From: Ichthyosporea sp. XGB-2017a
Lineage: Eukaryota > Opisthokonta > Ichthyosporea
DNA: 25,013 nucleotides
NCBI GenBank assembly: GCA_002811675.1
Contig: PDIM01000054.1
Span: 1-25,013, forward strand
Direction of reading: 5' to 3'
How positions within the stretch are numbered: position 1 is the first letter of the stretch; every line of letters starts with the position of its first letter. Below the pieces are notes generated by a model that saw only the letters and a program-made list of their open reading frames with translations, did no database searches and had not been told where the DNA came from. Below are positions 19,715 to 25,013 of the stretch, in pieces. A program made the position numbers and the translations under genes.

Positions 19715-20365
19715 TTAATTCTGGTACGCACCGACGAAGGAGACCTGAGGAGACCAGTCTGGGTTTCCTCGCTCCTGGAATTCCACACGAAGGGCTTCGT
19801 ACTGCATTCCATGTGGAAGTTGACCAGTGTGCAGATGATACTCTACCCACCCATCAATATTTTTCTCACTGTGATCAATCTCATATGGCAACTTCTCCCA
19901 ATGCCCATTCTGTTTGTTTTGCCCAAACAGCATCGGGAAGGTGTTTTCGTCCTGCTTGTCATCTCCATACATCCACACATAAAAGGTCACGTCCACACAA
20001 CCAGCCCCAGGCCCCTTAATTTGAGGGTATATGACAGATGTGGTCTCTGGAGCAAGAAGGGACTTGAGTCGCTTTCCTCCGTATGGTCCGGGGTAATCCT
20101 GAGGGTTTGTGGCATCGATAGCAAAGTACTTTTCCTTATCTTTGGTGTCATAATAAGGAATGTTTCCATAAGGGGTCACCACAGAAGCAAGCTTAAAGAG
20201 ATCATCGCCATGCATTTGCTGCAGGGAACGACCACTACAGAACTTTGAGCAAGACACACTGTCGGAAGATCGTTTCTCGAAGGGGTGGGCAGATGCACCC
20301 TCATTGAGACACGCAAGTGCGATGATGGCCAAAGCCACTGCCCCAAGTCTATATTGATTCTGCAT
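19715..20365 (-). CDS. Small secreted protein A (divergent paralogue pair), unknown family
   Basis: A 216-aa protein starting MQNQYRLGAVALAIIALACL, a clear signal peptide with likely cleavage after GASA. A dibasic KR follows nine codons or so later (HPFEKR|SSDS), resembling a Kex2/furin pro-peptide site. Three cysteines remain in the mature part (two in CSKFC and one in GAGC). The C-terminal half, from GCVDVTFYVW through DGWVEYHL to WSPQVSFVG, has strand-like alternation typical of a beta-sandwich. It is clearly related to the protein encoded divergently at 21386. I do not recognise the family; a lectin-like or matrix role is only a guess. Codons are C-rich at third positions, suggesting high expression. 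The start is the first ATG downstream of a TATA box; no intron is needed. Confidence 0.8.
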   Translation of the reverse strand: MQNQYRLGAVALAIIALACLNEGASAHPFEKRSSDSVSCSKFCSGRSLQQMHGDDLFKLASVVTPYGNIPYYDTKDKEKYFAIDATNPQDYPGPYGGKRLKSLLAPETTSVIYPQIKGPGAGCVDVTFYVWMYGDDKQDENTFPMLFGQNKQNGHWEKLPYEIDHSEKNIDGWVEYHLHTGQLPHGMQYEALRVEFQERGNPDWSPQVSFVGAYQN

Positions 20366-20490
20366 GATCTGTATTGTGAAACTCTTAATCTCTGAGAGAT
20401 TTCTATTGCTTTTTTTTTGTTTAGTTTGTTCAAGAGAAAGAAGCAATAATCACACTCGCAACACCAGCAAGAAAGCATCAAAGAATCCCT

Positions 20491-20498
20491 CTTATATA
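20491..20498 (-). promoter_or_regulatory. TATA box of secreted protein A
   Basis: TATATAAG on the minus strand, 126 bases before the ATG, predicting a leader of about 95 nt. It is the only strong TATA match at a suitable distance. Confidence 0.6.
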
Positions 20499-20539
20499 TT
20501 CTCAAACTGAACGGAGGAATTAGCTGGTCGATCGGCATT

Positions 20540-21238
20540 AGTCAGCACAAAGGGAGGTAGATTGACCAGGTTTACACATCATCTCTTACCGTTTATAGCA
20601 CATGTGATTGATATCAACTATTAAGCTCAGCTCTGCACGAGGAATTGCTCCGCTTTACATTGGTTCATGATTCAAAACACAGTAGCAAAACGCCTTGTGT
20701 CTCTAAAAATAAGTCAATATAGCTAGATGGTTCGCAATTTAATTAACTCTGTCGATGAGAACAGTCAAATACCTCTTAGATTCATCAGCCACTGTACGCC
20801 TGTGCCATTGGAAGTACACAGTACGTCATTTGTCTCTCTTCCCTTATGAGGGGGTCTTTAGGGGAGTCCTCTCAATATTTGATGATCAATGTTGAGCATG
20901 CCTCTGCTTTTCTCCCATGCAAGACCCCAAACAGTATCTAATTGAAGCCTCCATTGACAACCCTGGCCCCCAAACCTCTCTGCTGGTCCCTCCCTCTTCT
21001 TTTATAAACACCCGACAGTTTCACATGAGCCTCATATGATTCATGTATCCATAGCTGTACCTGTCCATCGACGCCTGGTAATTAGGGAGATGGGAGTTTT
21101 TCCTTTCTCCGTGCATGACTGTGTTTACAGGATCGAAAAATTACTTGAAAAGGGGGGGGCAGAAAGAAGAGAGGGGTTGGACTCAATGATGAGTTTGAAC
21201 ACTTACGAACACATGGCATTTTAAGAGAGAGAGGAATT
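20540..21238. other. Shared upstream region of the divergent secreted pair
   Basis: Non-coding DNA between the two divergent promoters. It includes a TATAAA at 21003-21008 just before a 62-codon ATG frame (21036-21224), which lacks any recognisable domain. A splice-acceptor-like GTGTTTACAG lies near 21130. The second transcript could therefore begin near 21030 with a spliced leader, or from the nearer TATA-like site; sequence alone does not decide. Confidence 0.4.
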
Positions 21239-21248
21239 TATATTAAAA
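21239..21248 (+). promoter_or_regulatory. TATA-like box of secreted protein B
   Basis: TATATTAAAA about 140 bases upstream of the ATG at 21386, a spacing close to that in the paralogue. The intervening leader is A-rich and lacks other ATGs before the ATGATG start. Confidence 0.4.
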
Positions 21249-21385
21249 GGAGGGTTTTGGAGCCCGAAGAACACTAAAAAGAAAAGAAGTAGCACACAAT
21301 CAAATTAAGATTTCCAAAAAGCGCACAAATCAACAAAGACAAGTTGACAAGTTGATCTTGATTCCTGTGTTATACAAAATAAGCA

Positions 21386-22006
21386 ATGATGAGTCAATCA
21401 CTTCTAGTCATCGTTTCAACTGCAGTCGCTGTCCTTCTCCTTGCAGGATTCTCCGATGCTTCGTCATATGAATGTTCGGGCTATAACTTCCATTTGATAA
21501 GGGAGCAATTGTACAACTATGGGAGGAGCATGGTCCCTGATCTTGCTGGAGCATCCACGTTCACCCCAGACTACCTCAATCCCCAATACTATGAGGAGCA
21601 GCACTCACCCCGCCTTAAGACTATCATTAAGGCTTCAAACAGTTCTGTGGACTTCTATTTCCCCAGTCAGAACCACTACACACCTTGTGGTGCTGTGGAC
21701 TTCTACGTTTGGCAGAATCAGTCACCCAATTTGATCACTGTGCAGTTGGGCTACAAGTACAAAGGAGGCATGAAGTACACTCATCTTCCCAATGTCCACA
21801 GGGTTCCTGTTGGTCCCAACCGTAATGGATGGCAACAGTACACCTTCTACTTCAGCTACAATCCTCACCAAGCCATGCCAAAGACCCAGGTCCTCCGACT
21901 GATAGTCGGTGCACACTCTGAAGACAACATCTGGTCTCCCGAGACGGCTGCCATCCGTCTTCAGCAGACCACCAACTGCCCCCACGGTCACTCTTGCGAG
22001 CATTAA
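21386..22006 (+). CDS. Small secreted protein B (divergent paralogue pair), unknown family
   Basis: A 206-aa protein beginning MMSQSLLVIVSTAVAVLLLAG, a signal peptide with likely cleavage after SDA. It shares an ordered set of motifs with protein A: NPQ.Y followed by RLK, then a short strand ending in P, then C..VDFYVW, NGW..Y, .LR and WSP near the end. Cysteines differ: one near the mature start, one before VDFYVW, and a C-terminal CPHGHSCEH with two Cys and several His that could bind metal. One N-S-S sequon is present. No domain is recognised; the shared half looks like a beta-sandwich. Third positions are C-rich. Divergent arrangement with its paralogue suggests an old inverted duplication. 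Confidence 0.8.
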   Translation: MMSQSLLVIVSTAVAVLLLAGFSDASSYECSGYNFHLIREQLYNYGRSMVPDLAGASTFTPDYLNPQYYEEQHSPRLKTIIKASNSSVDFYFPSQNHYTPCGAVDFYVWQNQSPNLITVQLGYKYKGGMKYTHLPNVHRVPVGPNRNGWQQYTFYFSYNPHQAMPKTQVLRLIVGAHSEDNIWSPETAAIRLQQTTNCPHGHSCEH

Positions 22007-22053
22007 CCATCCCAGGAGGATGAGGGGAACAAAACAAGCTATGTAACCAATGG

Positions 22054-22059
22054 AATAAA
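22054..22059 (+). terminator. AATAAA poly(A) signal, secreted protein B
   Basis: Exact AATAAA 48 bases after the stop codon; a second AAATAAAA follows about 25 bases later. Confidence 0.6.
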
Positions 22060-22528
22060 ACGCCAACAAACTGGTTCTAAAATAAAACTGACTCTTCTTG
22101 AAAACCAAAGAATCCATGTTCAACATCGGTTGATGAAAAGTACCAACATTCAACATTCAACACCTCTCTCAAGTCTCAAGTCTCAGGCTCCCACAACAGA
22201 GCAAAGAAACATGAAGTGCTTATTTTGTGTGTTCGAAGCGTTCCGACAGGCGACACTTGAACAGCAAAGGCTCTACTCTAGATAAGGTTTTGGTGTACTT
22301 GTGAAGTCTGCAGTCAGCTCTGCACTCTTGCTTTCCTCCCTTCCTAAGGGAACAGGAACAGTGCAGTGTGTGCAAGAGGGAAGGTTGAAGCCAGACTAAG
22401 AAGAAGAAGGCGGAGGAGGAGGAATTCCCTTCTGTTCGTACTTGTCTGCTTGTAGGTGGAACCAAATCCTTTTGATTAGTTGATTGATTCAAGCTTCTGA
22501 GGGAAATTTGTTACTCTTTGTTATGTTA

Positions 22529-23202
22529 ATGATGAGCTCCGGGCGTAGGAGGGAAAAGAAAATTCCCCCACAGTCGGAAATCATCAATATGGTGTTGTGG
22601 ATTGTGAGGTGATCTCTGTAATTTCCCCAATGTCCCTCTTGACTTGACCAAAAAGAATCTTCACCAAGCAACCACAGCCAAATTGACGCTGATGTTGCAG
22701 GGGCTAATTCGAGGAGTAGAGCTTCCGCTAACCCAAACAATAGAACAGCAAATGCCAACGCAACCTTAGGTAACCCTGAGAAAAGCGAAAGCACAGCTGC
22801 CATCGCGAAGAAGTGTAAGGTTTGGAAAGCAATGGGAGCAGAAACGCGTTCTCGAGTTGCGTTTAAGGCTTCGCAACGCAAAAAGCAATTTGATTCTTCG
22901 AAAAGCATGCGGAGACTAACAAAGTCTTTAGTTTATTGCACTCTCGTATGAAGAACGATTGGGCCTGGAAAGCATTGAGCGAGAAGCTGATGTAGCAGCG
23001 TACGAACATAATGTACCTTCGGCTTTGCAAATCCAAGAGAAATTGATAGAGGTAAGGAGCTGGTATTCTGGGAGACATTAAACGTGGTGTGGGAGATGTA
23101 AAGGCGGTTTTTAAAGAGCTCATCTCCTTCAATCATAAAGAAAATGAAGCATCTTCTCTGAATAATCAATTAAAGCGACCACAGAAGAGTGCAAAGCTGT
23201 AG
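22529..23202 (+). pseudogene. Decayed or multi-exon gene, unknown family
   Basis: From ATGATG at 22529 one frame begins MMSSGRRREKKIPPQSEIIN and, apart from TGA 22610, TAA 22619 and TGA 22640, stays protein-like (Ser/Asn/Ala then Lys/Arg-rich, with WKAMGAETRSRVAFK) to TGA 22949. A second frame starting about 22932 gives YEERLGLESIEREADVAAYE up to E at 23051, where GTAAGG follows. A 52-nt GT-AG intron (23052-23103) would join this in phase to AVFKELISFNHKENEAS and a TAG at 23200. So the 3' part looks spliced. The 5' part could have an intron (GTGATC 22609 to TTGCAG 22700, which however changes frame) or be mutated. All three internal stops are one C-to-T change from sense codons. No domain recognised; moderate doubt that it is coding at all. 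Confidence 0.3.
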
Positions 23203-23266
23203 TCAGATACGCGACGTCACTTTATATGCTTCAATGTGTTCACATAACAATGTTTTTACTCAAAAA

Positions 23267-23653
23267 CTAGACCATTTCAATACACTTACATGAGTATCTT
23301 CCCTTGCATCCAAGCAACTTGGCACCCCATTTTGAAGTGCTTCCGAACATATATATGTCTCCCTTACCATCATCTTTGTACTTCGAATAGCCGTGTGATA
23401 CTGATAACCTCAAAGACGAACGATAGTTCTTTAGCCTTGAGCATTTTCCCCCCTTTGGCCTAATTCTAAAGTCCAAGCTACGTTACGAAGCAACCCAAAA
23501 TGAATGAAAGAGACGACAATATTAAACTGTAGTTCTTATCCACTCCCCACCGTTACTCTGAGGTGTTTTTTTTTTCATAAAATACACTGACAAGTACCCG
23601 ATACTCTTCTCTTGACCATCGTAACCCATGCTCAACAGAGATGCTTCAATCAT
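23267..23653 (-). pseudogene. Basic, Cys-containing coding relic, unknown family
   Basis: One minus-strand frame starts ATG at 23653 (MIEASLLSMGYDGQEKSIGY), is broken by TAA at 23524-23522 and 23485-23483, and continues open for about 71 codons to TAG at 23267. The last part is rich in Lys, Gly and Tyr with four Cys, including GCKGRYSCKC near the end. Both stops differ from CAA by one base. Between the stops the frame still looks translated. It may be a pseudogene or two exons with an intron that I could not place in phase. It is convergent with the preceding relic, 64 bases apart. I assign no function. Confidence 0.25.
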
Positions 23654-23800
23654 ACAAACTGTAACCAGCTCCCAGTAGCTAGAGTCACAGATGGTTAGCT
23701 ATCACGAGACAATGAGTGAATGAGTGAAGGACACAGCCTCTCCCCTTTCCTCCTTCCCTTAGCCTGCCACTCACTCTAGCTAGACTAGAGCTGTGCAGGG

Positions 23801-23820
23801 GTTTGTTTGGGTTTGTTTGG
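23801..23820 (+). repeat. Tandem 10-bp repeat next to the GST TATA box
   Basis: Two exact copies of GTTTGTTTGG immediately upstream of the GST TATA box, preceded by AGGGG (23797-23801), which matches the yeast stress-response element core. A regulatory role is inferred from position only. Confidence 0.6.
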
Positions 23821-23822
23821 TC

Positions 23823-23830
23823 TATAAAAG
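23823..23830 (+). promoter_or_regulatory. TATA box of the GST gene
   Basis: TATAAAAG, a near-perfect TATA box, 136 bases before the GST ATG. The predicted leader is about 105 nt and T-rich, with one short upstream ATG near 23904. Confidence 0.75.
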
Positions 23831-23958
23831 CTGCTCCTTCTGCTTCACACTGTTAGCTTCTTCTTTTCTTTTTTGTAGATTTTAATTTTACGTTGACGGA
23901 TATATGTCCAAAGATTACTTTTTGTTTGATTTGAGTTTTGTTTTGTTTATATAAAATA

Positions 23959-24669
23959 ATGACAACGTCTCCTAGTTTGAAGATTGGTTACTGGGACATC
24001 CACGGACTGGTGGAATTTCCCAGAGCCATTGCTTATTTCTACAACGTCCCAGTTGAGTGGGTGGACTACAAAGTTGTCCGCAACGAAGACGGCACCTATG
24101 ATCGCAGCTGTTGGCTGGACGAGAAGTTCACTCTTGGTCTGGACTTCCCTAATCTTCCTTATCTTATGGATAAGGATTTGGGAATCTCCATCACCCAGTC
24201 GAACGCCATCACCCGTCACGTGGCCCGCAAAGCTGGTGAGGAGCACCATCTTCTGGGAAAGAACCCCGCTGACGAAGCACGTGTGGCGATGCTTGAAGGG
24301 TACATTGTAGACCTGCGCACTCCCTGGGTGCGACTCTGCTACGGCACCTATGACCAGCCCGGCGAGCGCGAAAAGTACCTGGAGGGGGTGGTGAAAGGAA
24401 AGTTCTCTGAACTGAATGCCTATTTTGAAAAACACGGCTCCAACTATCTCGTTGGGGACTACCTCACCTATGTGGACTTTATGCTCTTCGAATACCTCGA
24501 CCAGCACCTCACCTGCCAGAATGATCTCCTCACTGCTGCTGGCCTTACCCGTCTCCAGACCTATTACGAGACTGTCCTTAACCTGGAGAAGATGCAGAAG
24601 TACCGCAAGGAGAGGAAACATCGTTCTTTTAACAACATCATGGCAAAGTTTGGTGGCAGTCCGTTGTAG
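23959..24669 (+). CDS. Glutathione S-transferase, mu-class-like
   Basis: A 236-aa cytosolic GST. The N-terminal thioredoxin-fold domain has the catalytic Tyr in LKIGYWDIHGL (Y11). It also has the mu-class string YDRSCWLDEKF.LGLDFPNLPYL and the glutathione-binding ITQSNAI. The all-alpha C-terminal domain has YVDFMLFEYLD. Such enzymes conjugate glutathione to electrophiles and work as dimers. It is about 18 residues longer than vertebrate mu GSTs, mainly at both ends. Third positions favour C and G strongly, unlike the kinase and YEATS2 genes. The ATG has A at -3; upstream in-frame codons lack ATG. Single exon. A TATA box and a tandem repeat precede it, fitting an inducible, abundant transcript. 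Confidence 0.95.
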   Translation: MTTSPSLKIGYWDIHGLVEFPRAIAYFYNVPVEWVDYKVVRNEDGTYDRSCWLDEKFTLGLDFPNLPYLMDKDLGISITQSNAITRHVARKAGEEHHLLGKNPADEARVAMLEGYIVDLRTPWVRLCYGTYDQPGEREKYLEGVVKGKFSELNAYFEKHGSNYLVGDYLTYVDFMLFEYLDQHLTCQNDLLTAAGLTRLQTYYETVLNLEKMQKYRKERKHRSFNNIMAKFGGSPL

Positions 24670-24804
24670 ATGGATGGGTGGATGAATAGGAGATAAAACT
24701 CTCTATATCCTTGTATCACTTTAGCGGTCCTTTCGGTTGCTTAGGATTTTTGTTTCTTCGTCGCTCGGGGGGGAAAAAGCTAAGCATCTTTTGTAAATTA
24801 ATTA

Positions 24805-24810
24805 AATAAA
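24805..24810 (+). terminator. AATAAA poly(A) signal, GST
   Basis: Exact AATAAA 136 bases after the GST stop, within A-rich DNA. Confidence 0.55.
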
Positions 24811-24889
24811 ACAAGACCAAGAGCAGTGAAAAAAAGGGAAAGAAAACAACATTGAAAAGGCCCAAAAGAAAAGAGAAACAAGACAAAGC

Positions 24890-24964
24890 AAAAAAAAAAA
24901 AAAAAAGGCAAAAAAAAAAAAAAAAAAAAAAATCGAATTTCGAAATTTTTTCAATAATTGTTGG

Positions 24965-25006
<42 letters not shown>
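24890..25006. repeat. A17 / A23 / T40 inverted homopolymer block
   Basis: A17 (24890-24906), GGC, A23 (24910-24932), then 34 bases containing TCGAATTTCGAAATTTTTT, then T40 (24967-25006). The A and T tracts can pair into a long hairpin. It is non-coding. Run lengths may be inexact because such tracts are hard to sequence. Confidence 0.85.
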
Positions 25007-25013
25007 CTTCATC

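Noticed and set aside
21036-21224. 62-codon ATG frame just after TATAAA
   Set aside because: No signal peptide or family; the leader would be only a few bases, so it is more likely part of the promoter or leader of secreted protein B.
22489-22908. 139-codon hydrophobic minus-strand frame
   Set aside because: It lies antisense to the more protein-like plus-strand relic, starts at a non-ATG codon and has no recognisable domain.
24716-25012. Poly-Lys/Phe frame on the minus strand
   Set aside because: It is a translation of the homopolymer block, not a gene.
1-25013. CRISPR arrays, rRNA genes and prokaryotic operon signals
   Set aside because: No regularly spaced direct repeats, no rRNA sequence and only eukaryotic gene organisation were seen.

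Overview
The window looks like nuclear DNA of an intron-poor eukaryote with eukaryotic promoters, GT-AG introns, AATAAA signals and secretory signal peptides. Gene content (PAR-1/KIN1-type kinase, SAE1, TRM112, mu-like GST, YEATS2 with a fungal-looking N-terminal C2H2 finger, a processive GT2 synthase, a secreted protein with a Kex2-type KR site) points to an opisthokont. An early-diverging, zygomycete-type fungus is my best guess, but this is inference; no rRNA or species marker is present.

Layout. Positions 1-1260 are a transposon graveyard on the minus strand: a Ty3/gypsy-type integrase fragment running off the left edge, an LTR-like segment and a broken LINE reverse transcriptase. An AT-rich stretch follows. 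A large membrane GT2 polysaccharide synthase lies on the minus strand (1411-5374). I rebuilt its first exon from sequence: a 133-nt intron joins 5202-5374 to 5068, adding an N-terminal membrane segment. About 4 kb with no confident gene follows (5375-9425), holding a perfect hairpin, a hexamer microsatellite and two exon-like fragments.

Three housekeeping genes then run on the plus strand: a PAR-1/MARK/KIN1-like kinase (9426-12059), a YEATS2-like chromatin reader (12682-16416) and the SUMO-E1 subunit SAE1/AOS1 with one intron (16850-18263). TRM112 (18632-19147, minus) is convergent with SAE1. Next comes a divergent pair of paralogous small secreted proteins of no recognised family (19715-20365 minus, 21386-22006 plus) sharing a 1-kb intergenic region. 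Between these and a mu-class-like GST (23959-24669, plus) lie two convergent coding relics or poorly resolved spliced genes. The right edge is an A17/A23/T40 inverted homopolymer block.

The genes do not form one pathway. The GST and the secreted genes have clear TATA boxes and C-ending codon preference (likely highly expressed), whereas the kinase, YEATS2 and GT2 genes are AT-ending and lack obvious TATA boxes. The most noteworthy items are the rebuilt GT2 gene with its greatly expanded catalytic domain, the divergent secreted paralogues, the KA1 domain split by an insertion, and the hidden relics at 22.5-23.7 kb.
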